Positions 43,672 through 54,001 of a stretch of DNA of 64,000 nt are shown one piece after another (position 1 is the first letter of the stretch; each line of letters begins with the position of its first letter). Source of the DNA: Streptomyces specialis (GTDB lineage Bacteria > Actinomycetota > Actinomycetes > Streptomycetales > Streptomycetaceae); NCBI RefSeq assembly GCF_001493375.1, contig NZ_LN929838.1:268073-332072 (forward strand). Reading direction: 5' to 3'. The notes under the pieces are model-generated. The model was not told where the DNA came from. It worked only from the letters and a program-made list of their open reading frames with translations, and ran no database searches. Made by a program: the position numbers and the translations under genes.

Positions 43672-44717
43672 GGAGTGGCCGCCGCTTCGGGGTGGAGGGT
43701 GCGGGCGATGCGGGCGACGGCGTCGGCGTTCGTCACGCCGGAGACGGTCGTCATCTCGGACGGGACACGCAGGAAGCGCCCCTCCCGCACGGCGGACAGG
43801 CCGGCGGTCGCGGCGAAGTCGCGCAGGAACGCCTCGGCCTCGTCGTACGCCGCCTCGGTGGCTTCCGCGCTGCCCCGGTCGCGGACGGCGAGCTGGATCC
43901 AGTCCGGGTCGGCGGCGACCACGTCCTCCCAGCCCACCGGCCGGAAGTCGGCCTCGCAGTCGGCGAAGATGTTGCGGGCCCCGGCGAGGGTGATCACGGC
44001 GTTGCCGACCTGGCGGTTGCACACCGCCATGGGCTGCTCGGTGCCCGCGTCGTAGTCGAAGAAGAAGTACGACGGCCGGTCCTCCTCGCCGACGCCGGCC
44101 ACGGTCCGGCCGACCTCCGCGAGGGTGGCGTCCATCTCGGCCACCAGTTCGGCGGCCCGCTCGGAGGTGCCGGTGAGCCGCCCCAGCAGCTCGATGTCCC
44201 GCTGGACGGCGGACAGGTCGGTCTGGGGCTCGTCACGGCCGGGCGCGCAGGCGGAGGAGGCGAGCACCATCTGGTCGATGCCGGCGGCGGCCATCTCCTC
44301 GTCGCTGGGGAAGGTCCCGGTGTCGTCGTGCATCTCGACGAACGTGGAGATGTAGAGGTCGGCACCCGAGCCGAGCAGGGTCTCGCTGTCGATGACCGTC
44401 TCCCCCAGCACCGGCACCTGCTGCGCCCGCGCGTCCAGTTCGCCGGGGAGGGTTCCCCGGCCGGGCGGATAGCCGGTGCCGAGCACCCGGTCGCCCGCGC
44501 CGAGCCGGAGCAGCAGTTCCAGGACCGAGCCGTTGGCCGTGACGATGCGCTCGGGCGGTTCCGACACCTCGGTCTCCCGCCCGTCGCAGTCCGTGACGGT
44601 CACCGGGAATCCCGCCGCGGGCGGGTCGGCCCCTTCGTTCTCCTCCGGGGTGTCCGCTCCGCATCCGGCGAGCAGCACCGTGGACGCGAGCAGAACGCAA
44701 ACCATGCGTGCGCGCAT
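43668..44717 (-). CDS. FecB/FepB-type substrate-binding lipoprotein
   Basis: 349 residues from ATG 44717 after GGAAAG. Signal with lipobox LLAGC (Cys19), then an acidic linker and the periplasmic-binding fold: TVTDCDGRETEV, PERIVTANGSVLELLLRLG, SYFFFDYDAGTEQP, WEDVVAADPDWIQL. The first binding strand and the two-lobe helical backbone are typical of siderophore/metal-chelate receptors anchored outside the membrane. First gene of the importer. Convergence on the isocyanide synthase suggests the ligand may be the isonitrile-metal complex; this is inference. Confidence 0.94.
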   Translation of the reverse strand: MRARMVCVLLASTVLLAGCGADTPEENEGADPPAAGFPVTVTDCDGRETEVSEPPERIVTANGSVLELLLRLGAGDRVLGTGYPPGRGTLPGELDARAQQVPVLGETVIDSETLLGSGADLYISTFVEMHDDTGTFPSDEEMAAAGIDQMVLASSACAPGRDEPQTDLSAVQRDIELLGRLTGTSERAAELVAEMDATLAEVGRTVAGVGEEDRPSYFFFDYDAGTEQPMAVCNRQVGNAVITLAGARNIFADCEADFRPVGWEDVVAADPDWIQLAVRDRGSAEATEAAYDEAEAFLRDFAATAGLSAVREGRFLRVPSEMTTVSGVTNADAVARIARTLHPEAAATP

Positions 44718-44937
44718 AAGACTGACTTTCCGACTGGTCCTTGACCGGTCGCCCCCAGGAGACCGGCGGCCTTCAGTGGCGGCCCGGTGTAGTAGTCGGA
44801 GCCGACCGGCCGTCAGTTCCCCGCCGCCCCGGGCACGGTCACCGGGTCGGCCGTCGGTCTCCCCCCGCCGACGCATCCCTGACAAGCTGTCATGGCGTGG
44901 CCTGAGCCACGGATGACGCTCGGACTGGAGGCAGTCG

Positions 44938-45738
44938 GTGACGACAGAACACGGCACCCCGCTCCCGCTGGACAGCTCCACACCTCACTCGGCACGGGTG
45001 TGGAACGCCTGGCTCGGCGGCAAGGACCACTACCCCGTCGACCGCGAGACGGCCGACCGGTTCGCCGAGATCTTCCCGGCGATCGGCGACCTGGCCCGGA
45101 CCTCCCGGTACTTCCTCGCCCGCACCGTGCGGTACCTGGCCGCCGAGGCGGGTGTGCGCCAGTTCCTCGACATCGGGACCGGGCTGCCCACCGCCGACAA
45201 CACCCATGAGGTCGCCCAGCGCGTCGCCCCGGACGCGAGGGTCGTCTATGTCGACAACGATCCGCTGGTCCTCGCCCACGCCCGGGCGCTGCTGACCAGC
45301 ACCCCCGAGGGGCGGACCCACTACATCAGCGCCGACCTGCACCGGCCGGAGGTCATACTCCGCCAGGCCGCCGAGACGCTCGACCTCGGCCGGCCGGTCG
45401 CGCTGACCATCATGCAGACCCTCGGGCACGTGGCGGACTACGAGGAGGCCCGCGCCATCGTGCGGCACCTGCTGTCCGCGCTGCCGTCCGGCAGTTACCT
45501 GGCCCTCAACGACAGCGTCGACCCCCACGGGGAGACCGCCGAGGCCACCCGCCTGTACAACGAGTCCGGCTCGGCGCCCTACCACCTGCGCCCGCCCGGG
45601 CAGATCGCCGGCTTCTTCGACGGGCTGGAGCTGGTCGAGCCCGGCGTGGTGCCCCTGGCCCAGTGGCGGCCCGAGATCCTGGACGGACCCGACCCCACGA
45701 ACGCCGCGGCTTACGGCGGCGTCGGCCGCAAGCCCTGA
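44938..45738 (+). CDS. DUF574-type SAM-dependent methyltransferase
   Basis: 266 residues from GTG 44938 (GGAGG site). The family signature HSARVWNAWLGGKDHYPVDRETAD opens the protein. QFLDIGTGLPTADNTHEVAQ binds SAM, and the acidic residue VVYVDNDPLVL and TIMQTLGHV follow. These methyltransferases are abundant and specific to actinomycetes; acceptors are mostly unknown. It diverges from the importer with a 220-bp gap, so it may or may not belong to the isonitrile locus. Confidence 0.9.
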   Translation: MTTEHGTPLPLDSSTPHSARVWNAWLGGKDHYPVDRETADRFAEIFPAIGDLARTSRYFLARTVRYLAAEAGVRQFLDIGTGLPTADNTHEVAQRVAPDARVVYVDNDPLVLAHARALLTSTPEGRTHYISADLHRPEVILRQAAETLDLGRPVALTIMQTLGHVADYEEARAIVRHLLSALPSGSYLALNDSVDPHGETAEATRLYNESGSAPYHLRPPGQIAGFFDGLELVEPGVVPLAQWRPEILDGPDPTNAAAYGGVGRKP

Positions 45739-45772
45739 CCCCGCGCGCCGCGCGGTGCCGGCGGGCGCCGCG

Positions 45773-46201
45773 TCAGCAGGCGTCGTACCGCCATTCGCCG
45801 TCCTCGCGGACCCAGGGCTGGCCGGCCAGGCCGCCGTCGATCATCGGGTCGCCCACGGTGTAGGTGACGTGGGCGGTGTCTCCGTCGATCTCGTCCACGC
45901 TGAACGTCTGGACGGACAGTTCGCCGAAGCTCTCGGCGAACTGTTCGAGCTGCGCGGTGTACGTGGCCTCGTCGGACTGCTCGGCGCACCGCTCGGAGAG
46001 CATCGCGTAGGCGGCGGGCGGATCGGTGAAGTACACCTCGGTGAAGGTGCGGACGGCCTCCTCCAGCGCGGCGGCGTCCTCGGCCTCGCTCCGCTCGTCA
46101 CCGCCGTCGTCGCCACCGCCGCAGGCGGCGGTGAAGGCGAGGGCGGTGGCGGCGAGCGCGGTCGCTATACGTGTGCGGGACTTGGTCATGCGGGCCAGCA
46201 T
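45773..46201 (-). CDS. Small lipoprotein
   Basis: 142 residues from ATG 46201 (GAGGGTGAC upstream; ATG 46189 also possible). A lipoprotein signal ends FTAACGGGDD (lipobox with Cys27), then an acidic linker. The rest resembles a DUF4878-like cystatin/NTF2 fold (AVRTFTEVYFTDPPAAYAMLSERC, then AHVTYTVGDPMIDGG, WVREDGEWRYDAC) common in actinobacterial lipoproteins. Function unknown. Confidence 0.78.
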   Translation of the reverse strand: MLARMTKSRTRIATALAATALAFTAACGGGDDGGDERSEAEDAAALEEAVRTFTEVYFTDPPAAYAMLSERCAEQSDEATYTAQLEQFAESFGELSVQTFSVDEIDGDTAHVTYTVGDPMIDGGLAGQPWVREDGEWRYDAC

Positions 46202-46362
46202 GTCACCCTCTGTCGGTCGCGGAGATGGTGTGAGCCGCCTGTGATAGTACGAAGCCCGGTTTCCCGCGTGTCACCCGGGCCACCGGCCGCGCCCCGTTTT
46301 CCGGTGGTTTGGATCCGCGGGCCCGGGGCAGACGGCGGCCAGAAGCGGGTGACGGGGGCACA

Positions 46363-46521
46363 GTGGACGACCTCGGCCGGGACGCGCCGGCGGAACCGGA
46401 ACGGACGGACGACGGCGACCCGGCCGAGGCACTGCCCCGCCAGGTCGCCGCCGCCGTCGCCGCTGTGCGCGCCCAGCTCGCGATGATTCATGGCCTGCCG
46501 GCCGGCAGGCCCGGCCCGTGA
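46363..46521 (+). CDS. Short acidic hypothetical protein
   Basis: 52 codons from GTG 46363 with GGGGG upstream. The sequence is acidic then Ala-rich (AEALPRQVAAAVAAVRAQLAM), compatible with one helix. No homologue recalled; it may be chance. Confidence 0.3.
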   Translation: MDDLGRDAPAEPERTDDGDPAEALPRQVAAAVAAVRAQLAMIHGLPAGRPGP

Positions 46522-46552
46522 CGGGCGGCGGGGCGCGGGCGGCCGGTGGCCG

Positions 46553-47419
46553 TCACCAGGCGGCGAACGCCTGCCTGGCCTTGTCGTTGCGGCGGACCTC
46601 GGTGTAGTCGGGGTGCCGCTCCAGGACGAGGTCCCCGCCGAAGACGTGCCGCGCCGCCGCGTTCGCCTTGGCCGTGGCCAGCAGCCACGCGGTGGTCAGG
46701 CCGCGGAAGCGTCCGCCGTCGTCCGTGTTGACGGACGCGAAGTGGTTGGCGTCCCGCAGCGAGGCGTAGAGGGTGGGGGCCGACGACTTCGCGTAGAAGG
46801 AGTTCAGGACCCAGGTGTCGGGGGACACGATCCGGTCCTCGGAGCCGACGAGCAGCAGCATGGGGACGCGGAGGTCGGTGGTGGAGGCGAGCGGCCCCGG
46901 CTGGAGAGGCAGGATCGAGGTGACGCGTTCGTCCCTGGCCGCGTTGATCGCCCCGGCGCCGCCCTGCGAGTGGCCTACGGCGACGACGTGGTTCAGGTCG
47001 GCCAGGCGGTGGAAGGGGCTGCCGGAGGTGCCGTTCTTGGTGGTGAGGTCGTCCAGTCCGGCGAGCATGTCGTCGCCGTTGTTCGCCTGGACGGTGTTGG
47101 CCGCGGCGACGATGAACCCGTGGCCGGCCCAGTGCTTGAGCAGTTGCTCGTACATGCCGGGGGTGACGAAGGTCCCGTTCCCCCACAGGACCACGGGGAA
47201 CGTGGTGGTGGCGCCGGCGGGCCGCCGGGGGTAGTGGTACGTGGTGAGGTCCGTCTTGACGGTGTCGACCGGGTAGGGGCCGCGGGGGTTCCAGGCGGCG
47301 GTCGGGTCGGTGGCGGCGGCGGTGGCGCCGGGGGCGAGGGCAACGGTGGCGGCGGTGGCGGTGGCTACCGCCGCCCCCATTCTGAGCAGGTCTCTGCGGT
47401 TCACGCGGTGCTGTGCCAT
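46553..47419 (-). CDS. Tat-exported alpha/beta hydrolase, paralogue of 2136-3017
   Basis: 288 residues from ATG 47419 after GAAGGAAA. Twin-arginine signal (VNRRDLLRMGAAVA), then an alpha/beta hydrolase with GHSQGGAG (Ser151), Asp195 (VGSEDR) and His226 (RDANHFASV). It matches the hydrolase in block 1 along its entire length (shared PTAAWNP-RGPYPV, PVVLWGNGTF, MLAGLDDLTT, AAWLLAT-type segments and the same C-terminus). A secreted esterase or polyester hydrolase is likely. The promoter region upstream is cut off by an adapter at 47480. Confidence 0.9.
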   Translation of the reverse strand: MAQHRVNRRDLLRMGAAVATATAATVALAPGATAAATDPTAAWNPRGPYPVDTVKTDLTTYHYPRRPAGATTTFPVVLWGNGTFVTPGMYEQLLKHWAGHGFIVAAANTVQANNGDDMLAGLDDLTTKNGTSGSPFHRLADLNHVVAVGHSQGGAGAINAARDERVTSILPLQPGPLASTTDLRVPMLLLVGSEDRIVSPDTWVLNSFYAKSSAPTLYASLRDANHFASVNTDDGGRFRGLTTAWLLATAKANAAARHVFGGDLVLERHPDYTEVRRNDKARQAFAAW

Positions 47420-47479
47420 GGGTCTTTCCTTCGTGCTTGTGTGGGGGGAAGGGGGTGTCAGCCGCGGGCGGCCTCGGCG

Positions 47480-47545
47480 CTGTCTTTTTTACCCATCTCC
47501 GAGGCCCCGAGACAGGCCGGAATCTCGTATGCCGTCCTCTTCTTG
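47480..47545. other. Complete Nextera i7/P7 adapter (assembly junction)
   Basis: 47480-47513 is the mosaic end plus Read 2 adapter (ATCTCCGAGGCCCCGAGAC at its end). 47514-47521 is an 8-base index. 47522-47545 matches the P7 end (ATCTCGTATGCCGTC followed by a noisy tail). A short A-rich run follows. Library DNA, not genome. Confidence 0.95.
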
Positions 47546-47560
47546 TGAAAAACAAGCGCC

Positions 47561-48370
47561 GCACGCGGCCATACCGCGGCCGTTGGGGTGGAGGGGGGCC
47601 GCGGGGCTGAGGGCCACCAGGCCCTCCAGGTAGCGCTCCGAGGCCGGGGCGCAGGTGTCGTGCCCGACACTCACGGCGGCGATGTCGACGTACGTCGCGC
47701 CGTGCAGGTCGGCCTGCTCGCGCAGGACCCGGTTCAGCTCGTCGACCGATCCCTGGACGTAGTCGGCGTCCTGGCTCCAGATCGGTTGGGTGGGCCAGCA
47801 GCCGCCGTCACGGATGTACGTTCCGTAGCCGACGACCAGGACGCGCGCCTGAGGGGCACGCCGCTGGATCTCCTCCAGCGCCTGGCCGAACACGGACGCC
47901 CAGGCCCGGATCGACTCGGCGACCTCGTCGGTGCCGTCCCCGGTGATCCGCTCGGCGCAGGAGACGCCCAGCGGCCGGGGCAGCAGGTTGACGCAGCCCA
48001 GGCTCGTGCCGACGAGGTTGTTGTCGTTGCCGCCGATGGTGACGGTGACGCGGTCGGTCCCGGCGTCCAGCGCGTCGTACTGCGGAGACTCGCCGGTGCT
48101 GAAGTCGTCCAGCGTGGCGCCGGAGCACGACACATCGGTCAGCTCGGCGCCCAGCGCCTCGGCGGCCACCGAGGGGTAGTTGCGGTCCGACCGCAGACAG
48201 TCCCCGTCGACCTGCCCGGGTATCAGCGGGCCCGCCGCGGCCGAGTCGCCCAGCGCCACGTAGCGCGGCGCGTCGTCCGCCTCGGCGGCGTGGCCGGGGG
48301 CGGCCCCCCAGCCGAGGGCGGCGGTCACCATCGCCGCCGTGGCCACCTGCATGGTCCTGCCTCGTCGCAT
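47561..48370 (-). CDS. Secreted SGNH/GDSL hydrolase, C-terminus replaced by adapter
   Basis: About 270 genuine residues from ATG 48370 after GAGGAGA. Signal peptide (TMQVATAAMVTAALGWGAAPGHAA). Block I YVALGDSAAAGP gives the catalytic Ser, Gly-containing block II follows, block III is TIGGNDNN, and block V is PLHPNGRGMA with the catalytic His. The catalytic set is thus complete, and only the last helix is lost where the frame runs into adapter. Six or more cysteines suggest disulfides, as in Streptomyces secreted lipases/esterases with the same fold. Confidence 0.88.
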
Positions 48371-48607
48371 GACGTCTCCTCGCGCACGATGTTCCCGCTG
48401 GTCCGGGCGCGATCCATGCTGCCGCCGATGGGGCCGGCCACCGCTTGGCCTTCTTGCCGAATCACGCGCGGCCCCGTTGTGGCGTGTGACAAAGCGGCCG
48501 CGCCACGACCTCGCGCGGCTCGGCCGGCGCGGGTACCGTGCGCAGGACTCCGCGCGGGCGACGGCGCGGCCGGAAGACCGGGCCGGTGGCCCGGGAGGAG
48601 AAGAACC

Positions 48608-49915
48608 GTGACGAGCACCAGTGACGCCACGCCGCGTTTCGGCGGGACGGCTCTCCACCGCAGGCTGATCACGAACCTCGCCGGCCTCACGACCCACGTG
48701 ACCCGCCACCTGCCCGACGCGCTCCCTGACTACGCCAAGCTGCCGGCCGAGCAGCTCGACGGCGATGTGCGGCGCGTCGTCGAGTCCACCATCCGGATGC
48801 TCGCCGAGATACTGCGCACCGGTGAGCCGCCCTCGCCCGAGCACATGGCGGAGGTCCGGGCCTCGGCGGCCAAACGGGCCGAGGAGGGGGTGCCGATCGA
48901 CGCGGTGATCGCCGCGTACCACGTCGGTGCCCGCGCCTGCCTCGACGTGCTCTCCCCGGCGGCGGAGACCACGGACCTGCGGGACGTGTTCGCGTTGCAG
49001 CGGGTGATGCTCGACCATCTCGGCCGCATCACGGCCGCCGTCGCGGCCGGGTATCTGGACGAGCACGCCGCCGAACAGGGCGAGCACAGCGCCGCCCGTG
49101 ATTCCCTGCTCTCCGCGCTGCTGGCGGGCACCGACCCCGAGCCGCACGCGGCGCGCGCCGGGATCACGCTCCCGGCGACCTACCTCGTGCTGGCCCTCGC
49201 CGTCGGACCGCACCCCGACGAGCGGTGCCAGGGCGTGGACGCCTCCATCGCCGCCCGCCGCAAGGTGCGGCGCCTGCGCGCGGAGCTGGACCGCCGCGTC
49301 GGCCGGGACGCGCTGCTGCGGCTGACCTCCGAGAAGGGCCTGGTCCTGGTTCCGCACCGGGCCGCGCACCACGCCCCGCAGCCGGACGACTGGCAGCGGC
49401 TGAACGAGCTGGTCGCGGGCGTGTCCGGCGCGGCGGGAGCCGAGATCGTGGCCGGTGCGCAGCCCTGCGCGCCGGCCGGCGTGCCCGCCGCCGCCGAACT
49501 GGCGGGGGAACTGCGCGAGGTGGCGCTGACCTGCGGCCGGCCGGGCGGCGTCTACCGCGTCGCCGACCTGGCCCTGGAGTACCAGCTCGGCCGCCCGGGA
49601 CCGGCGAGGGACCATCTGACGGATTTGCTGGCACCCGTGGCCGAGCGCCCCGACCTGCTGAAGACGCTGCGGGTCTTCCTGGCCACCGACCTCAACCGCC
49701 GCCGCACCGCCACGCTGCTGGGCGTGCATCCCAACACCGTCGACTACCGCCTGGGCCGCATCAGCTCCCTGACCGGCATCGACACCACCAGCAGCGCGGC
49801 GCTGCTCACCCTGTGCGCGGGCGTCATCGCCCTGGCCGCCGCCCCCGACCGGGTCCAGGGCGGCGGAACACCGGAGGCCGACGCCCCCGCGTCCACGACC
49901 GAACCGGGCGCGTAA
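48608..49915 (+). CDS. PucR/CdaR-family transcriptional regulator
   Basis: 435 residues from GTG 48608 after GGAGGAGAA. C-terminal helix-turn-helix: LLKTLRVFLATDLNRRRTATLLGVHPNTVDYRLGRISSLTGID. The N-terminal ~160 residues are helical, like RsbR-type N-domains (ALQRVMLDHLGRITAAVAAGYL). Related in layout to 33004-34242. It reads toward a type-B carboxylesterase 37 bp downstream and may regulate it or be co-transcribed. Confidence 0.88.
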   Translation: MTSTSDATPRFGGTALHRRLITNLAGLTTHVTRHLPDALPDYAKLPAEQLDGDVRRVVESTIRMLAEILRTGEPPSPEHMAEVRASAAKRAEEGVPIDAVIAAYHVGARACLDVLSPAAETTDLRDVFALQRVMLDHLGRITAAVAAGYLDEHAAEQGEHSAARDSLLSALLAGTDPEPHAARAGITLPATYLVLALAVGPHPDERCQGVDASIAARRKVRRLRAELDRRVGRDALLRLTSEKGLVLVPHRAAHHAPQPDDWQRLNELVAGVSGAAGAEIVAGAQPCAPAGVPAAAELAGELREVALTCGRPGGVYRVADLALEYQLGRPGPARDHLTDLLAPVAERPDLLKTLRVFLATDLNRRRTATLLGVHPNTVDYRLGRISSLTGIDTTSSAALLTLCAGVIALAAAPDRVQGGGTPEADAPASTTEPGA

Positions 49916-49952
49916 TCTGACGATCGTCCTCGCTCGCGGGAAGGGAGTCGCG

Positions 49953-51416
<1,464 letters not shown>

Positions 51417-51444
51417 GGCGCGGGGGCGTGTGACCCGTCCCCGG

Positions 51445-52221
51445 TCACTCGCACGGGCAGATCCCGAACTCCTTCAGCACGTCGAGGACGAGCCGGCGGA
51501 GTTCGCCCCGGGTGGGCGGGGGGCCCGGGTCGCCCTCGGGGCCCCGGGGACCGCGTGGGCCGCCGGGCCCGGGATCGCCCTTGGGTCCCTGCGGTCCCCG
51601 GGGACCGGCGGGCCCGTCCCGTCCGTTGAGCCCGGGGCGGCCGTCCATGCCGTGCTTGCCGTCCTTGCCGTTCCGGCCCGGCGGCCCTTCCGGGCCCTCC
51701 GGCCCCTCCGCGCCGTCCGCCCCTTCGGGCCCGCGCGGACCGGCGGGACCCGTCGCGCCCTGCACGCCCCGCGGACCCTGGGGGCCGCGCGGACCCTCCG
51801 GGCCCGGCGGACCGGGAGGACCGGGCGGACCCGGGGGGTCCGGCGGCGGACCGGGCGGATCGGGCGGCGGACCGGGCGGATCGCAGCAGCAGGAATCACC
51901 CGGACATCGCCGGCGCGGCGCCCTGACGGTGACGGGAACGCTCTCGGTGCACGCTCCCGTGTCGCTGTAGGTCGTCACTCTGAGACTGGTCTCGCCCGGG
52001 GAGGCGTCGGAACTGACCGTGAAATCGCCCGACCAGAACCGGTCGTCGACCGGAGTCAGCGGATATGCCGTGCCGTCCCCGCCGGGACATGCGGCGCAAC
52101 GGTATTCCGTTCGCTGCCGACTGCTCCCCGCCGGCCAGTAGACGAATACCTTGGTGCGGACTCCGGGATGGAGCGGATCACCGAAGAAGGCGAGAAGTGA
52201 GGTGCCCGTCGGTGTGGCCAC
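51445..52221 (-). CDS. Bacterial collagen-like protein
   Basis: 258 residues from GTG 52221 behind CAGGAGG. Residues 1-~105 form a beta-rich domain with paired cysteines (CAAC; CTES). A Cys cluster follows (CPGDSCCCD), then two PPGPPPD repeats. Residues 131-235 are 35 uninterrupted Gly-X-Y triplets, rich in [12 protein letters not shown] and [10 protein letters not shown], so a collagen triple helix with charged pairs is expected. The end [18 protein letters not shown] may be a trimerisation helix with a disulfide. No signal peptide or anchor is visible. Confidence 0.9.
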   Translation of the reverse strand: MATPTGTSLLAFFGDPLHPGVRTKVFVYWPAGSSRQRTEYRCAACPGGDGTAYPLTPVDDRFWSGDFTVSSDASPGETSLRVTTYSDTGACTESVPVTVRAPRRRCPGDSCCCDPPGPPPDPPGPPPDPPGPPGPPGPPGPEGPRGPQGPRGVQGATGPAGPRGPEGADGAEGPEGPEGPPGRNGKDGKHGMDGRPGLNGRDGPAGPRGPQGPKGDPGPGGPRGPRGPEGDPGPPPTRGELRRLVLDVLKEFGICPCE

Positions 52222-52437
52222 AGTGCCTCCTGATGTAGGTGCACACGGAGGGTGCGATGACGTCGGCCGCCCCGGCCCGCGCGTGGACCGCGCCGGGGCG
52301 ACAAAGGGACGAACGGAAAACGCCACCGGTAAAGCGCAATACAGCTATACCCACCGTTTTCACCCATACGGAGTCCGGCAGGGAATATGGACCGGACGAA
52401 TGAATCGGGCGCTGATGCGGAATTCCGACTTACCGCT

Positions 52438-53670
52438 TTACGGAGTGAGGTCGCTCTGGTGGCCGCCGCGCCATTCGGTGAGCAGCACGGTGGCGTCGTC
52501 GTCGAGCCGACCGCTGTGGTGGCGCAGGACGGCGTGCATCAGCCGGCGCAGCGTCTCGTGGAGGGTGAGCCGCGCGGAGTGGTGACGCACGATGAAGTCG
52601 GTGAACTGGTCCATCCCGAAGGGCCGGCCGCGGGCGTCGCGGGCCTCGGGGATGCCGTCGGTGTAGAGCAGGAGCCGGTCGCCGGGTTCGAGCTGGTCGT
52701 GGCACTCGGTCACCGGAAGGCCCAGACCGGCCCCCAGCGGCCCGCCCGGCGGGCAGGTGAGATGCGAGACCCACCGGCCGCCGCGGACCACGATGGGCAG
52801 GTGATGGCCTCGGTTGACCCAGGTCAGTCTCCCGGTGGCCAGATCGAGGTCGGCGATGATCGCGGTGGTGTACCGGCTGGTGCCGAAGTGATCGACCAGG
52901 GTCTCCTCGATCACCTCACTGGTCCGGGCCAGGGACGCGCCCTGCCGGCGGGCGTTGCGGCAGGCGGCGACCGCGACGTTGGCGGTGAGCCCGGCGGCGG
53001 TGTCGTGGCCCATGGCGTCGAAGATCCCCAGGTGCAGGGTCGTGCCGGTGACGGCGTAGTCGTAGGCGTCCCCGCCCACCGTGTAGGCCGGCTCCAGCGC
53101 GGCCCCGACCGTGACGCTGTGACCGGCGTAGGCCGGTGGCGGCATCAGGTTCCATTGCAGCTCCGCGGCCACGTTCATCGGCCGGGTGCGCACCAGGCGG
53201 GCGTAGGAGTCGCTGAACGACCGCTTGCTCAGCAGCAGCAGCGCCGTCATCGACGCCAGGGCGCGCAGCAGAGCCCGCGTGCCGGGCCCGTCCCCGGCGG
53301 TCGCGTCGAGGTCGGCGCGCAGCACTCCGAGGCGCTCGACCCCGTCGGTGACCGGCAGCCACCAGCGCTGCCGGCTCCCCTCGCCGCCGGTGGCGCCGGG
53401 ATCGGGGTACAGCTCCACCCGCTGGTAGGCCCGGCCCGGGAGGGTGCCGTCGACCGGGAACCGCTCGCCTCCCTCGCCCGCGTCCAGTCCCCGGCCCGTC
53501 AGCTCCCTGAGCACCGTGTCCTGGAGATCGACCACGTAGACGGTGGCGTCGTGCGCTCCCGCGGCGGCGGCCTGGCTTGCGATCAGTTCGGGCAGCTCCT
53601 CCAGTGTCGCGGTGTGGCCGATCTGCATCATCGCGGCCAGCATCCGTCCCATCTGAGCCTCGTCGGTCAT
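52438..53670 (-). CDS. SpoIIE-type PP2C phosphatase with N-terminal GAF-like sensor
   Basis: 410 residues from ATG 53670 after GGAAGGGAGG. The first ~190 residues look GAF-like (IASQAAAAGAHDATVYVVDLQDTVLREL). The SpoIIE/RsbU phosphatase has the metal-binding aspartates in GGDAYDYAV, GIFDAMGHDTAAG, and LLLYTDGIPEARDARGRPFG to LDDDATVLL. Such enzymes dephosphorylate STAS anti-anti-sigma proteins in partner-switching cascades. A decayed STAS gene lies at 4746-5102 but on another assembly block. No kinase or STAS partner adjoins. Confidence 0.92.
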   Translation of the reverse strand: MTDEAQMGRMLAAMMQIGHTATLEELPELIASQAAAAGAHDATVYVVDLQDTVLRELTGRGLDAGEGGERFPVDGTLPGRAYQRVELYPDPGATGGEGSRQRWWLPVTDGVERLGVLRADLDATAGDGPGTRALLRALASMTALLLLSKRSFSDSYARLVRTRPMNVAAELQWNLMPPPAYAGHSVTVGAALEPAYTVGGDAYDYAVTGTTLHLGIFDAMGHDTAAGLTANVAVAACRNARRQGASLARTSEVIEETLVDHFGTSRYTTAIIADLDLATGRLTWVNRGHHLPIVVRGGRWVSHLTCPPGGPLGAGLGLPVTECHDQLEPGDRLLLYTDGIPEARDARGRPFGMDQFTDFIVRHHSARLTLHETLRRLMHAVLRHHSGRLDDDATVLLTEWRGGHQSDLTP

Positions 53671-53864
53671 GACGCCGGCCCTCCCTTCCACCTGCGGGCC
53701 GCCCGGCGATCCGCGCGCACGCCCGTACCGGCGCGTCGTTCGCCTGCCCCGACGGGGCTTCGTCATCCGCGTCCGTGGCGCGGGTCCGGCGGACACGCTA
53801 TCCAGCCCGGGGCCCCGCCCCGGCGCGGCGCGCGCCGGACGACGCGTCTGTTACGGTCGTCCGT
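53671..53864. other. Divergent region before thrS-type leader
   Basis: Promoter space between the phosphatase and the leader peptide. TTACGGT lies just before the leader ATG, suggesting a nearly leaderless start. Together with the leader and hairpin the gene-free span is 331 bp. Confidence 0.4.
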
Positions 53865-53915
53865 ATGAAGCGCGCTGGTATGACGACGACGCCGGAGAGT
53901 GTCCCGGCGCGCTGA
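53865..53915 (+). CDS. Thr-rich leader peptide (attenuation control)
   Basis: 16 codons, MKRAGMTTTPESVPAR, with three consecutive ACG threonine codons. It ends 15 bp before a perfect terminator-like hairpin that precedes a threonyl-tRNA synthetase gene. This is the arrangement of ribosome-mediated attenuation: low charged tRNA-Thr would stall translation in the leader and prevent the hairpin. Inference from layout. Confidence 0.65.
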   Translation: MKRAGMTTTPESVPAR

Positions 53916-53930
53916 CCGACGTCCGAAGTC

Positions 53931-53962
53931 CGAAGCCCCGGGGCGAGTGCCCCGGGGCTTCG
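53931..53962 (+). terminator. Attenuator hairpin of ThrRS leader
   Basis: CGAAGCCCCGGGGC, loop GAGT, then the exact 14-nt complement, 39 bp before the start of the synthetase gene. No U-tract. Confidence 0.75.
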
Positions 53963-54001
53963 CCGTGTGGTCGCTCGCCCGACGTCCGCGAGGAGACGAC
54001 G

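Noticed and set aside
44718..44937. Possible cobalamin-type riboswitch upstream of the importer (CCGCCACTG and CAGGAGACC-like words)
   Set aside because: The GCCACTG-like and CAGGAGACC-like words are on opposite strands and the conserved 5' core is missing, so a riboswitch cannot be supported.
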